From Acidobacteriota bacterium (GTDB lineage: Bacteria; Acidobacteriota; Vicinamibacteria; Vicinamibacterales; UBA823): a stretch of 9,314 nt of DNA. This document shows, piece by piece, positions 1-8,043 of this stretch (its first letter is position 1; each line of letters opens with the position of its first letter). A model generated the notes under the pieces. The model saw only the letters and a program-made list of their open reading frames with translations. It was not told the DNA's origin and did no database searches. Both the position numbers and the translations under genes were made by a program. The stretch covers positions 23,767-33,080 of the forward strand of contig PAWT01000036.1 of assembly GCA_002714165.1 (NCBI GenBank), written 5' to 3'.

Positions 1-169
1 GTCCACCGGCACTGGATAAATCTACCGGGGGCGGTTGTGGGCTTACCGTGGGTGGTAATTAGACACTGGTAACACCCCGTGGGAACCGTTACTCTCATTA
101 CCTGGTTAACAGCAAACAGGATCGCAACTGAGTATTTTGCGTCGGACTAAGACTGAAGGAGGGTGCGAC
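1..169. other. Upstream intergenic region, no supported gene
   Basis: No convincing coding sequence is visible. Short open stretches run in from the left edge on the plus strand and stop at about positions 62 and 72. They could be the tail of a preceding gene, but their composition gives no recognisable protein. A weak 5-base inverted repeat (GTAAC at 69-73, GTTAC at 88-92) and a GTTAAC palindrome near 105-110 are present. The promoter of the following M55 peptidase gene must lie here or further left, but no good -35/-10 pair stands out. Confidence 0.4.
155..163 (+). promoter_or_regulatory. Strong Shine-Dalgarno site that fixes the M55 peptidase start
   Basis: The purine run GAAGGAGGG contains a complete AAGGAGG core and ends 6 bases before the ATG at 170. 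It lies inside the longer reading frame that would begin at TTG 137, so it argues for initiation at 170. The signal peptide also starts naturally at that ATG. Confidence 0.8.
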
Positions 170-1084
170 ATGAATGCAGGAACACGAATGCGAGACGCTT
201 CTCTAGTGGCCTTTCTGTGGTTGATGCTCATAGGCCATGCGTATGGGCAACAAGGAGGCCTAAAAATCTATATCTCAGCTGATATGGAGGGTGTCACTGG
301 AGCAGTCAGCAGTGAGCAGCTGGGACCGAGCGGATTTGAATATCAACGTTTTAGAAAATTCCTCACTGAGGAAGTCATCGCGGCCATCGAAGGTGCTCGG
401 GAAGCCGGCGCCGACCAAATCTTGGTAAGTGACTCCCATGGTAACGGACAGAATCTGCTAATTGACGAACTTCCTGAAGATGTCCAGATCGTTCGGTCTT
501 TTCCTCGTCCCCTCGGCATGATGCAGGGAATTGACGAGACGTTCGATGGCGTCATCTTCATCGGCTACCATTCGAGCACAACTAACCCGAACGGTGTCCG
601 CGCCCACACTACTTCGAGTGCCAGACTTGCAGCGGTACACGTCAACGGCGTCGAGATGACCGAGGGTAGTTTCAACGCGAGCATCGCTGGTCACTTCGGC
701 GTACCGGTCATTATGGTCTCCGGTGATGACGCGGCTGTGGAGGAGGTACGATCTGTAATCGGTGACATCGAGGGAGCTGTCGTGAAATGGTCCTACGGTT
801 TTCATTCGGCTCGCACACTCCACCCTTCAGCCGGACGGGCATTGATCCGGGAGAAGGCTCGTAATGCCGTCAGCCGTATCGTGGAGTTCTCACCATACAA
901 CCCATCAACACCCATCGAGTTCGACGTAACGTTTAAGAACTACCGTCCGTCGCAGCTTCTAGCCTACTTACCAGAAGTTGAACGTGTCGATTCGCACCGT
1001 ATTCGATTCATTGGTGATGACATGGTAGAGGTCTCCAAATTTTTCACCTTTATGATGAACTACGATTCGTCGTTAACACCGTAA
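170..1084 (+). CDS. Exported M55 family zinc D-aminopeptidase (DppA-like)
   Basis: Predicted 304-residue peptidase of MEROPS family M55, whose type member is Bacillus subtilis DppA, a zinc aminopeptidase that removes N-terminal D-amino acids from short peptides such as D-Ala-D-Ala. The whole metal and catalytic set can be aligned: D38 and E40 in SADMEG, H90 in SDSHG, H134 in GYHS, the likely catalytic H146 in AHTTS, and E165 in TEGSFNA. Spacing is almost identical to DppA after a 30-residue N-terminal extension. That extension is a signal peptide (hydrophobic core about 12-24, likely cleavage after AYG near residue 26), so the enzyme should act in the periplasm or outside, unlike cytosolic DppA. 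ATG 170 is chosen over TTG 137 because of the strong Shine-Dalgarno site. No dpp transporter genes are adjacent. The family call is firm; the physiological substrate (peptidoglycan stem or scavenged peptides) is inference. Confidence 0.93.
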   Translation: MNAGTRMRDASLVAFLWLMLIGHAYGQQGGLKIYISADMEGVTGAVSSEQLGPSGFEYQRFRKFLTEEVIAAIEGAREAGADQILVSDSHGNGQNLLIDELPEDVQIVRSFPRPLGMMQGIDETFDGVIFIGYHSSTTNPNGVRAHTTSSARLAAVHVNGVEMTEGSFNASIAGHFGVPVIMVSGDDAAVEEVRSVIGDIEGAVVKWSYGFHSARTLHPSAGRALIREKARNAVSRIVEFSPYNPSTPIEFDVTFKNYRPSQLLAYLPEVERVDSHRIRFIGDDMVEVSKFFTFMMNYDSSLTP

Positions 1085-1326
1085 CGTTTGTGAACGCGCG
1101 ATCCTCGCATCGATAGACGCAGCTAGAAGACTGCAGCCACCGTTTCCAGGGAGAGGGGTGAGGCAGAGTGAACTGCACTAAAGACAGGAGACGTGGCTGA
1201 ACGTGCCTCACTTGAACTATTGAAGCCGAGTCACTATGACGGTCAGCCCTCTAGCGGATGACTGAATTCATCAGCGTAAATCTGGTTTACTCACAGGGTC
1301 TCATCCAGAACAACGGTCCCTGCTAG
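1085..1326. other. Convergent intergenic region with inverted repeats, no gene seen
   Basis: These 242 bases separate the 3' ends of two convergent genes. I find no open frame with protein-like composition and no tRNA. They contain a perfect 8-base inverted repeat (1158-1165 with 1204-1211) and a smaller one (CAGGG 1294-1298 with CCCTG 1318-1322). Either could help end transcription, but neither is followed by a clear T-tract on either strand. Confidence 0.5.
1158..1211. repeat. 8-base inverted repeat, possible terminator or RNA stem
   Basis: GTGAGGCA at 1158-1165 is perfectly complementary to TGCCTCAC at 1204-1211, with a 38-base loop that holds a small inner stem (AGTG 1167-1170 with CACT 1176-1179). 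It lies 74 bases past the M55 peptidase stop. The long loop and lack of a T-run make it a poor classical rho-independent terminator. Confidence 0.4.
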
Positions 1327-2481
1327 TTAGCGTGCGACCTGCACAGCAAGAATTTCAACTCGTTCCAAGGGAGTCTCGCCATTCAGTGGCAGCGATTCAA
1401 TGGAGTCCAGAGTCGCCATACTGTCGACCACTCGGCCAAACACGGTATAGTTCCCGTCGAGTGAACTCACCGTGGCTGTGCAGATAAAGAAAGAGGTCGA
1501 CGCACTAGCCGGGTCGTCCCCCCTAGCCATGGAAACAATCCCGCGAACGTGTGCAGTGTTTGAGAATTCTGGCTGAAGGTTCGTAACGAGGCGCTCTTGG
1601 TTCTCGTCCAGGGGGCGATCTCGGCTACCAAGCCAACCAGTCTGAATGAGTGCTCCTTCAACAACCCGATGGATTGACATCCCATCAAACACCCCAGCTG
1701 AAGCGAGTCGTAAAAAGTTTCGGACGTGCTCGGGTGCAATCTCGGGCATGAATTCGATCGTGATTGTCCCTGAGGTAGTCGCGAGGATCACTCGGTAAGC
1801 AGCAAGCTCCTCAACACTGTCCTGCGAGAACGGCATCGGCTGCGGCGATGGCTTGTCGCGGATGGCAACAGTGTGGATAGCAATCCGTTCTATGGCCTTG
1901 CCCTCCTTGTCGGTATCAGCCTCTGAAATCTCAGTAACGAGATTCATCCCTCTTGAAACTCGGCCGAAGACCGTGTAACTGCCATCAAGTGCAGGTTGGT
2001 CTACAACACTGATAAAGAACTGTGACCCTGCACTGTCAGGCTCGCTCGGAACCTGAGCAGCCGACACTGCACCACGCGTGTGCTTCTCATCACTTATTTC
2101 AACGGCGAGAACACCAAGTCCACCCTGGCCGTAAGACTCGGTCTTGTCAAAATCTTTTGTTAAGGGGTCTCCGCCTTGGACAATCCCGTGCCGTACCATT
2201 CGATGAAAAATCGTACCGTCGTAGACCCCTTCTCTTGCTGATTTGATGAAATACCCAACGTGGTTCGGCGCAGCTTTGGGTAAGAGATCGATAATAAATT
2301 GGCCTCGATCGGTTTCAATAATGGCCTGTTTGGCAGTCATCTCGTCGAGGCTGAAAGGTGTTACAAAGTTGGCTGGCCCGTCTTGGGCGATCGCAGATGG
2401 ATTGAAACACAGCAACCACATAATCACTACTGCCATAACCGCTCGGGGTTGTTCCACGTGACAAGAGAATGTCATAGGCAT
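1327..2481 (-). CDS. Exported tandem cyclophilin-type peptidyl-prolyl isomerase
   Basis: A 384-residue protein with two cyclophilin (Pro_isomerase) domains, at about 52-208 and 229-383, joined by a short Pro-containing linker. Cyclophilins catalyse cis-trans isomerisation of X-Pro bonds. The N-terminus has a hydrophobic core (about 14-27) ending at AIAQ, so the protein is probably exported and would act in the periplasm. The catalytic arginine is kept in both domains (R94 in FHR, R272 in IHR), as are the active-site glutamine (Q102, Q280) and the QFF/SFF strand (154-156, 330-332). Positions matching human CypA Phe60 and Met61 are changed in both, Trp121 is Ala or Ser, and His126 is Tyr; changes at the last two sites are frequent in bacterial cyclophilins. 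The start is supported by AGGA at 2490-2493, 8 bases from the ATG. An alternative ATG at residue 16 would still encode a signal peptide. The gene is transcribed alone, divergent from the PEGA gene. Confidence 0.93.
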   Translation of the reverse strand: MPMTFSCHVEQPRAVMAVVIMWLLCFNPSAIAQDGPANFVTPFSLDEMTAKQAIIETDRGQFIIDLLPKAAPNHVGYFIKSAREGVYDGTIFHRMVRHGIVQGGDPLTKDFDKTESYGQGGLGVLAVEISDEKHTRGAVSAAQVPSEPDSAGSQFFISVVDQPALDGSYTVFGRVSRGMNLVTEISEADTDKEGKAIERIAIHTVAIRDKPSPQPMPFSQDSVEELAAYRVILATTSGTITIEFMPEIAPEHVRNFLRLASAGVFDGMSIHRVVEGALIQTGWLGSRDRPLDENQERLVTNLQPEFSNTAHVRGIVSMARGDDPASASTSFFICTATVSSLDGNYTVFGRVVDSMATLDSIESLPLNGETPLERVEILAVQVAR

Positions 2482-2594
2482 CGATCGTATCCTAGTTTCT
2501 AGCTTCCCCTCTGAGACAGTCGGATGGCTCCATATGGTAACCGGTTGCCTCGGTCGCTCACGAAGCTTTACCCCGCACGTGCTAGCATGAGTCT
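2482..2594. promoter_or_regulatory. Divergent promoter region of the cyclophilin and PEGA genes
   Basis: These 113 bases lie between two divergent start codons and must hold both promoters. On the minus side AGGA (2490-2493) is a usable ribosome binding site for the cyclophilin gene. On the plus side no Shine-Dalgarno sequence precedes ATG 2595. A TAGCAT hexamer at 2583-2588 could be a -10 element for a nearly leaderless message, but no good -35 partner is seen. The role is inferred from position; the elements are weak. Confidence 0.4.
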
Positions 2595-3401
2595 ATGGCT
2601 TTTCTTGATGAAAATTCATCTGCTAGCCCAGACCGAGGCGGTAAGTCATTTGGCCTTGGCGGACGGCGCGTCGTCCTGCTACTTCTCATGACCGTTGCCG
2701 TCGGTTCTTATTTCCTTTTTTCGTCACCTGAGGAGGAGCCACTGGCGGATGTTGTTGAAACCGTGCCGACACCATTACCTACGCCAGAACCCACCCCTGA
2801 ACCCGAGCCAGAACCTGAGCCTGTTCGCCCAACACCGCCGCCAGCCGAACCAGAACCAACTCCTGAGCCACCTCCACCAACCCATATCCTCCGAGTGACC
2901 AGTGATGTCACCGGAGCACAGGTTTTCCTTAATCGTAAATTTTTGGGCAATACACCGCTGGACATGGCTAACCTCGAACCCGGGCAGCACCAGTTGAACG
3001 TTGCGGCACAAGGCTACGAAGGGATCGCCAGAACCATCGACATCTCTGACACGCCAGTCGAATTAAACATCGAGTTTCAAGTTGTGCGACTCGACGAGAC
3101 GGTCGACGTCATTCATAAGCATCGGTTTGGTTCTTGCCAAGGACAACTGGTAGCAAACCTTAAGGGCTTCCACTACCAGACCACCCATGATGATGCATTT
3201 TCGGTTCCGCTCGACCGAGTTGAGTTATTCGAAGTCGACTATCTCGATCACAGGTTGCAGCTAAAAGTCCGCGGCGGTCGAAACTACAACTTCACCGACG
3301 AACAAGATACAGCCGATCCATTGTTTGTCTTTCACCGAGATGTTGAGAAGGCGCGAACACGGCTTGCACAGGGCGACCAGCCAGCTTCCAATGACCAATA
3401 G
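2595..3401 (+). CDS. Membrane-anchored PEGA-domain protein with uncharacterised C-terminal domain
   Basis: 268 residues. In order: a short charged cytosolic N-terminus (1-25), one transmembrane helix (about 26-42), a Pro/Glu-rich rigid linker (about 57-96), a PEGA domain (about 98-165, with the typical GAQVFLN, LGNTPL and LEPGQHQLNV patterns), and a C-terminal domain (about 170-258) rich in beta-like segments. No cleavage motif is evident after the helix, so it is probably an anchored protein with its bulk in the periplasm. PEGA domains occur in surface and envelope proteins and are thought to bind cell-wall material or other proteins, with no enzymatic activity known. The long Pro/Glu linker resembles TonB-style spacers that cross the periplasm, but no TonB C-terminal domain is present. 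ATG 2595 has no Shine-Dalgarno site. I do not recognise the C-terminal domain with certainty. Function is unknown. Confidence 0.85.
   Translation: MAFLDENSSASPDRGGKSFGLGGRRVVLLLLMTVAVGSYFLFSSPEEEPLADVVETVPTPLPTPEPTPEPEPEPEPVRPTPPPAEPEPTPEPPPPTHILRVTSDVTGAQVFLNRKFLGNTPLDMANLEPGQHQLNVAAQGYEGIARTIDISDTPVELNIEFQVVRLDETVDVIHKHRFGSCQGQLVANLKGFHYQTTHDDAFSVPLDRVELFEVDYLDHRLQLKVRGGRNYNFTDEQDTADPLFVFHRDVEKARTRLAQGDQPASNDQ
2766..2882 (+). repeat. Pro/Glu codon repeat encoding an extended linker
   Basis: About 39 codons alternate CCN proline and GAR glutamate or ACN threonine codons, giving PTPEPTPEPEPEPEP-type sequence (residues about 58-96 of the PEGA protein). The DNA is imperfectly repetitive, with units like CCAGAACC and CCTGAGCC, so it may vary in copy number between strains. 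The encoded segment should be an extended rigid spacer. Confidence 0.7.
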
Positions 3402-3403
3402 AG

Positions 3404-3440
3404 CGGTCGTTGGTAAAGCCAACCCGTTATCGTTCGACCG
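3404..3440. terminator. Possible bidirectional hairpin between convergent genes
   Basis: CGGTCG (3404-3409) is complementary to CGACCG (3435-3440), and the enclosed GTTGG (3409-3413) pairs with CCAAC (3419-3423) around a 5-base loop. The pairings share one base at 3409, so the inner stem would form with four or five pairs. The hairpin begins 3 bases after the PEGA stop codon and about 46 bases beyond the GNAT stop on the other strand, a sensible place for shared termination. No T-tract follows on either strand, so the call is tentative. Confidence 0.35.
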
Positions 3441-3485
3441 AGATCTAGGCATCTCATATGTACCACCTAGCGTGGCGGAGTGAGA

Positions 3486-4085
3486 CTACGCCCGGACAAT
3501 GGATCGTCTGCTCTGGTGACGTTTGAGAACCTCTCGAGCGAGTCGCTTGCTTAAATAGACTTTCGATTCACAGTTGTTTTGCTTGTTGATCTCATACTTA
3601 ATAACGTTGAACTCAAGACTGTCGAGCACACTCCTCATGGAATAGAACTGGTTCTTCGTTTTCACGACAATCTCATCAAATCCGTTGTCTAGTGCCCAGA
3701 CCTCCTGCTCTTCACTGAGCGCGCGGAACTGCCCTTGACCTCGCCAATCCCGACGGGTTGCCCCGATCCAGCTATACAATATTTTCCGCCCGCTAAAATC
3801 AAGGCAGTTGGTCAACCGCACAACGAGATCTATGAGCTTCGGTTCAGACTCTTCGAGCCTTAGTTCATGCGCTACCTTGTAGGAGACAGGGACAACAGTC
3901 GCTGGATCATTAGGTAGTGGCGCTTCGGCCATTAGGATTTGATGATCGCGACCATCCAGACGCTGAATCACTTCGGTCGCTGTCTTCCGCCTGGGAAATT
4001 CACCGAAATACTCCTCGATATACTGAATCTCCAGAGCACCTTGCTGTAACGAGTACTGCCTGATGTGGTATTCCATCGGCCCCAT
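3486..4085 (-). CDS. GNAT-like N-acyltransferase, downstream of metH
   Basis: 199 residues. The clearest signal is an acetyl-CoA binding motif A: a beta strand (LYSWIGATRRDW, about 103-114) followed by RGQGQF at 115-120 and a helix, matching the R-x-x-G-x-G/A pyrophosphate loop of GCN5-related acyltransferases. Downstream, NQFYSMRSVLDSLEFNVIKYE (145-165, key residues N145 and F159) fits the motif B pattern of an Asn-led helix and a final strand. The substrate cannot be read from sequence. The basic C-terminal tail (KRHQSRRSIVRA) might contact nucleic acid or a membrane, but this is speculation. The gene starts 37 bases after the metH stop on the same strand with no hairpin between, so co-transcription is likely. 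ATG 4085 is chosen; GTG 4088 immediately upstream and ATG 4076 are alternatives, and Shine-Dalgarno signals are weak for all three. Family is probable, function unknown. Confidence 0.75.
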   Translation of the reverse strand: MGPMEYHIRQYSLQQGALEIQYIEEYFGEFPRRKTATEVIQRLDGRDHQILMAEAPLPNDPATVVPVSYKVAHELRLEESEPKLIDLVVRLTNCLDFSGRKILYSWIGATRRDWRGQGQFRALSEEQEVWALDNGFDEIVVKTKNQFYSMRSVLDSLEFNVIKYEINKQNNCESKVYLSKRLAREVLKRHQSRRSIVRA

Positions 4086-4122
4086 CACCGCTCACAAGTC
4101 TTAGGTAAACCTAGCAGGTGTC

Positions 4123-7100
4123 CTACTCAAGATTCGGGGTCAACCAGCGTTCAACCTCATCCACCGGCTGCTGTTTGCGGGTGGCGTAGGCTTCCACTTG
4201 ATCTCGACCAATCCGACCAACAGTGAAATATCGCGCTTCCGGGTGACCGAGGTAGAGCCCACTCACACTGGCAGCTGGCATCATTGCGCACGACTCAGTC
4301 AGGCTGATACTCACTCGCCCAGCATCAAGTACCCGAAACAACCTGACCTTCTCGCTGTGATCGGGACACGCTGGATAGCCGAACGCCGGGCGGATACCAC
4401 GGAAACGCTCAGCGAGCAGATCCTCGTGGGTCAGCTCCTCCGCTGCACCGTACTGCCATTCGCGCCTGACACGTGCGTGTTGGTACTCCGCGAACGCCTC
4501 GGCCAGTCGGTCAGCGAGGGCTTTCGCCATAATCGCGTGGTAGTCATCGTGGTCGCGCTTAAATTCTGCCACTACCTCCTCCACGCCCAAACCACTAGTG
4601 ACAGCGAAGGCACCGATATAGTCGGTGCGGTTACTATCACGCGATGCAACATAGTCAGCGAGAGATCGATTTGGTCGTCCGTCAGCCATCACCCCTTGCT
4701 GACGAAGCATCGGAAAGCGAGCTAACTCGTGTGTTCGATCCGTGTCAGTGTAGACGGCGATTGACTCCTCATCGGCATCCGCCGGCCAGAATCCATAAAC
4801 CCCGCGTGCCGTAATGAGGCGTTCATCTACTATCCGGCCGAGGAGCGCCTGAGCGTGGGCGTATAGTTCCCTAGCCGCCGACCCATACTTCGGATGGTCA
4901 AGAATCTGAGGGAATCGCCCTTTGAGTTCCCACGCCGAGAAGAAAAAAGTCCAGTCGATGTAGGGCACGAGCTCATCCAGTGGCACATTGTCTATTACTC
5001 GCGTACCAGTAAACGACGGCACTGGTAGTTCGGCGGTTGACCAATCAAACCGGAAACGATTGGCTCGGCATTCTTTGAAGGTTAATAAAGGCTTCTTGCT
5101 TCGGTTGGCATAGGTCTTCCTAATCTCTGCCTGCGCACGGCTGTTCTCCGCTTCGAACCCATCCCGGGCCGTGGGACTTAACAGGCTCGATACAACATCA
5201 ATCACCCGAGACGCGTCCAAGACATGGACCGTGCTCTGGCTGTACTCCGGCGCGATCTTAACCGCCGTGTGTTGCCGGCTTGTCGTGGCACCACCAATCA
5301 ACAGCGGTAACGAAAAGTCTCGGCGTTCCATCTCCTTGGCTACATAGACCATCTCATCGAGCGACGGGGTAATGAGTCCACTGAGACCGATAAAATCGGC
5401 GCCCCCATCAACCGCCTCCTGAAGGATCGTGTCGCACGGCACCATCACCCCAAGGTCGACCACCTCGTAGTTATTGCAACTCAATACAACACCAACAATG
5501 TTTTTCCCTATATCGTGCACGTCACCCTTGACAGTAGCCATCACCACCTTAACCGGCTTCGTGTCGCTGCCTGACGTGTGTTTTTCAGCCTCCATGAATG
5601 GTTCAAGATAGGCCACGGCCTTCTTCATCGACCGCGCACTTTTCACCACCTGCGGCAAAAACATCTTGCCCGCCCCGAACAGGTCTCCGACAATCTTCAT
5701 GCCCTGCATGAGCGGACCCTCTATGATCTTCAGAGGCCGCGAATATTTCTGTCTCGCTTCTTCCACGTCACCATCAATGAAATCCACAATGCCGTGCACA
5801 AGCGCGTGCGATAGTCTGGCTTCAACAGAGTTCTCTCGCCACGACAGGTCGGCCTCTCGGGTCGTGCCTTCGCCCTTCACCGATTTCGCGAACGTCACCA
5901 ACCGCTCGGTGGCATCCGGCCGACGATTAAAAATGATGTCCTCAACATGCTGCAACAGCTCCTGAGGTATGTCCTCATAGACAATAAGCTGCCCCGCATT
6001 GACGATCGCCATATCAAGCCCGGCCCGAATAGCGTGATAAAGGAAGGCCGAGTGGATTGCCTCGCGAACAACGTTGTTACCCCGAAAGGAAAACGAGAGA
6101 TTGCTTACACCACCACTCACCTTGACACCGGGACACGCGTCCTTAATAACCTTGATGGCTTCAATGAAATTAATCGCGTAGTTGTTATGCTCCTCGAGTC
6201 CAGTTGCAACTGCCAGAATATTCGGATCAAAAATGATGTCGTGCGGGTCGAAGTCAAGCTCTTTAGTTAATAGTTGGTGAGCACGCTTACAGATTTCAAC
6301 CTTGCGCTCCACCGTGTCAGCCTGGCCGACCTCATCGAACGCCATCACAACGACACCAGCCCCATAGCGCTGGGCCAACGTCGCCTTTCGAAGAAAATCG
6401 GCTTCGCCTTCCTTGAGGCTGATTGAATTAATGATCGGCTTGCCTTGGACACACTTGAGCCCAGCTTCAATGACCGACCACTTGGAACTATCGATCATGA
6501 ACGGAACTCTTGCGATCTCTGGCTCTGTAGCAATGAAGTTCAGAAAACGCGCCATCGTCTGCTCGGACTCGAGCATTGCCTCATCCATATTGACGTCAAC
6601 AAGGTTAGCGCCACCCTGGACTTGCTCCATGGCGACCGAACTGGCCTCTGAATATTCCTCGCTCTTGATAAGTCGAGCAAAGCGCGCAGATCCGGTCACG
6701 TTCGTTCTTTCGCCGATCATTTGAAAATTACTATCAGTATCAATCGTCAGCACCTCAAGACCGGCAAACTGAGTCCTGTGCTCTGGCGTCGGCACAACGC
6801 GGGGGGGCAGCCCTGAAACGGCCTGCGCTATTGCCCGTATGTGATCAGGTGTCGTACCGCAGCAGCCACCGACAATGTTGACCAAACCACTTTCGGCGAA
6901 CTCTCGTAGCAGTTGGCCTGTTTCGTCAGGGAGTTCGTCATAATCACCAAATTCATTAGGTAGGCCCGCGTTTGGATAGCAACTAACGAAGGTACTCGCC
7001 TGATTCGACAGCTCCGCCAGATACGGGCGCATTTCCCTGGCGCCAAGGGCGCAGTTGATGCCGACTGAAAAGGGGAGTGCATGTCGAGTGGATACATAGA

Positions 7101-7830
7101 ACGCATCGATGGTCTGTCCCGACAACGTCCGACCACTGCGGTCAGTCACCGTTACCGACAACATCACCGGAACTTCGTAGCCGCGCTGCTCAAACTCTTC
7201 ACTTAGCGCAACAATCGCGGCCTTAGCGTTGAGCGTGTCAAAGATCGTCTCAACGAGTAGGAGGTCAACTCCACCATCAAGTAGTCCGCGTGCCTGCTCC
7301 GCATAGGCGTCACGAAGCGCATCAAATGTGATTGTTCGAGCCGCAGGATCGTTCACATCTGGAGAGATCGACAGGGTGCGATTAGTCGGACCGATGGCAC
7401 CCGCCACAAATCTCGGACGGTCTGGTGTTCGGCCAGTCCAGACAGTCGAGGCTCGCTTAGCAAGTCGGGCTGCCTCCACGTTCAGCTCATAGACGATCGC
7501 CTCAAGGCCATAGTCTGCTTGTGAGACTGAGGTCCCATTGAACGTGTTGGTCTCGATGATGTCACTACCAGCTTCGAGATACTCGTGATGTATGTTCTCA
7601 ATTACGTCCGGTCGTGTGAGGACTAGGAGGTCGTTGTCCCCCTTTAGGTCGCGCTCATGTGTGCGAAAGCGATTGCCACGAAAATCAGCCTCCGACAACC
7701 CACATCGTTGGATCATCGTGCCCATCGCACCATCCATCAGCAGAATCCGACCGGCGAGTGCCTGGGTGAGCTGAGAACGCACTTCCCCACTGCTCTGGAG
7801 GACTCCATTCAATTGAGATTCTTCCGACAT
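4123..7830 (-). CDS. metH: Cobalamin-dependent methionine synthase MetH
   Basis: 5-methyltetrahydrofolate-homocysteine methyltransferase, cytosolic, final step of methionine synthesis. 1235 residues from ATG 7830, against 1227 in E. coli, with all four modules. Homocysteine domain (about 25-335): DGAMGTM and the zinc cysteines C260 (GINCALG), C323 and C324 (GGCCGT). Methyltetrahydrofolate domain (about 360-620): GERTNVTGS near 373-381, IDSSKW, and [12 protein letters not shown]. Cap and B12 domains (about 655-890): DVHDIG with H772 as the lower cobalt ligand, [11 protein letters not shown] and GGATTS. Reactivation domain (about 915-1235) that binds AdoMet: [12 protein letters not shown] near 1147-1158, LTESCAMMP and [12 protein letters not shown] 7875 in the same frame has a good upstream AGGGAAAGG and would add 15 residues, but ATG 7830 fits the family N-terminus better. 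The enzyme looks intact and self-sufficient, with no split activation domain. A GNAT gene follows in the probable operon. Confidence 0.98.
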   Translation of the reverse strand: MSEESQLNGVLQSSGEVRSQLTQALAGRILLMDGAMGTMIQRCGLSEADFRGNRFRTHERDLKGDNDLLVLTRPDVIENIHHEYLEAGSDIIETNTFNGTSVSQADYGLEAIVYELNVEAARLAKRASTVWTGRTPDRPRFVAGAIGPTNRTLSISPDVNDPAARTITFDALRDAYAEQARGLLDGGVDLLLVETIFDTLNAKAAIVALSEEFEQRGYEVPVMLSVTVTDRSGRTLSGQTIDAFYVSTRHALPFSVGINCALGAREMRPYLAELSNQASTFVSCYPNAGLPNEFGDYDELPDETGQLLREFAESGLVNIVGGCCGTTPDHIRAIAQAVSGLPPRVVPTPEHRTQFAGLEVLTIDTDSNFQMIGERTNVTGSARFARLIKSEEYSEASSVAMEQVQGGANLVDVNMDEAMLESEQTMARFLNFIATEPEIARVPFMIDSSKWSVIEAGLKCVQGKPIINSISLKEGEADFLRKATLAQRYGAGVVVMAFDEVGQADTVERKVEICKRAHQLLTKELDFDPHDIIFDPNILAVATGLEEHNNYAINFIEAIKVIKDACPGVKVSGGVSNLSFSFRGNNVVREAIHSAFLYHAIRAGLDMAIVNAGQLIVYEDIPQELLQHVEDIIFNRRPDATERLVTFAKSVKGEGTTREADLSWRENSVEARLSHALVHGIVDFIDGDVEEARQKYSRPLKIIEGPLMQGMKIVGDLFGAGKMFLPQVVKSARSMKKAVAYLEPFMEAEKHTSGSDTKPVKVVMATVKGDVHDIGKNIVGVVLSCNNYEVVDLGVMVPCDTILQEAVDGGADFIGLSGLITPSLDEMVYVAKEMERRDFSLPLLIGGATTSRQHTAVKIAPEYSQSTVHVLDASRVIDVVSSLLSPTARDGFEAENSRAQAEIRKTYANRSKKPLLTFKECRANRFRFDWSTAELPVPSFTGTRVIDNVPLDELVPYIDWTFFFSAWELKGRFPQILDHPKYGSAARELYAHAQALLGRIVDERLITARGVYGFWPADADEESIAVYTDTDRTHELARFPMLRQQGVMADGRPNRSLADYVASRDSNRTDYIGAFAVTSGLGVEEVVAEFKRDHDDYHAIMAKALADRLAEAFAEYQHARVRREWQYGAAEELTHEDLLAERFRGIRPAFGYPACPDHSEKVRLFRVLDAGRVSISLTESCAMMPAASVSGLYLGHPEARYFTVGRIGRDQVEAYATRKQQPVDEVERWLTPNLE

Positions 7831-7897
7831 TGCGTTCGCTCTTTCGTCGTTCGGCACCAGAATTTTCGTAGGCAACCTTTCCCTGTGACCGGCACGA

Positions 7898-7926
7898 AGA
7901 CCGATACAAGCCTAGGCCTGTGGTCT
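7898..7926 (-). repeat. Hairpin-forming dyad in the metH leader
   Basis: AGACC (7898-7902) pairs with GGTCT (7922-7926), and the enclosed 16 bases at 7906-7921 (ACAAGCCTAGGCCTGT) form a near-perfect palindrome; GAT (7903-7905) is bulged. The single mismatch in the palindrome becomes a G-U pair in the minus-strand RNA, which suggests selection on RNA made toward metH. The folded form would be a 5-pair stem, a 3-base bulge, a 6-pair stem and a CUAG loop, 67 bases before ATG 7830 and 22 before TTG 7875. It could also be a protein operator, being palindromic. Confidence 0.5.
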
Positions 7927-8043
7927 AGATGCCGTTAACAAATGGCACCGTGAAGGGATCGCCTCAGAAATGGGGGCTGGCCTAGCCGCTCCTTTGGACA
8001 GCCTGACGCCCACACGATAGATATATTATTGCAGGATTCGGCC

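Noticed and set aside
1..72. C-terminal end of an upstream gene
   Set aside because: Two plus frames are open for 60-72 bases, but that length is expected by chance and neither end is recognisable.
137..169. TTG start at 137 for the M55 peptidase
   Set aside because: It would put 11 charged residues before the signal peptide, and a strong Shine-Dalgarno site lies just upstream of ATG 170.
2708..2965. Minus-strand reading frame rich in Gly, Ser and Val
   Set aside because: It is the complement of the Pro/Glu codon repeat in the PEGA gene; its composition is a mirror of that repeat.
4198..4725. Plus-strand 175-residue reading frame
   Set aside because: It lies antisense to the conserved MetH activation domain and has no recognisable features.
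6801..6807. Run of seven G in metH as a possible frameshift
   Set aside because: The MetH frame continues through it intact as Pro-Pro codons, with family motifs on both sides.
7831..8040. Cobalamin, SAM or SAH riboswitch before metH
   Set aside because: The minus strand has GGTGCC and GGGAAAGG fragments, but no B12 box (GCCACTG), no CCCGC element, and no S-box or SAH core in the right order.
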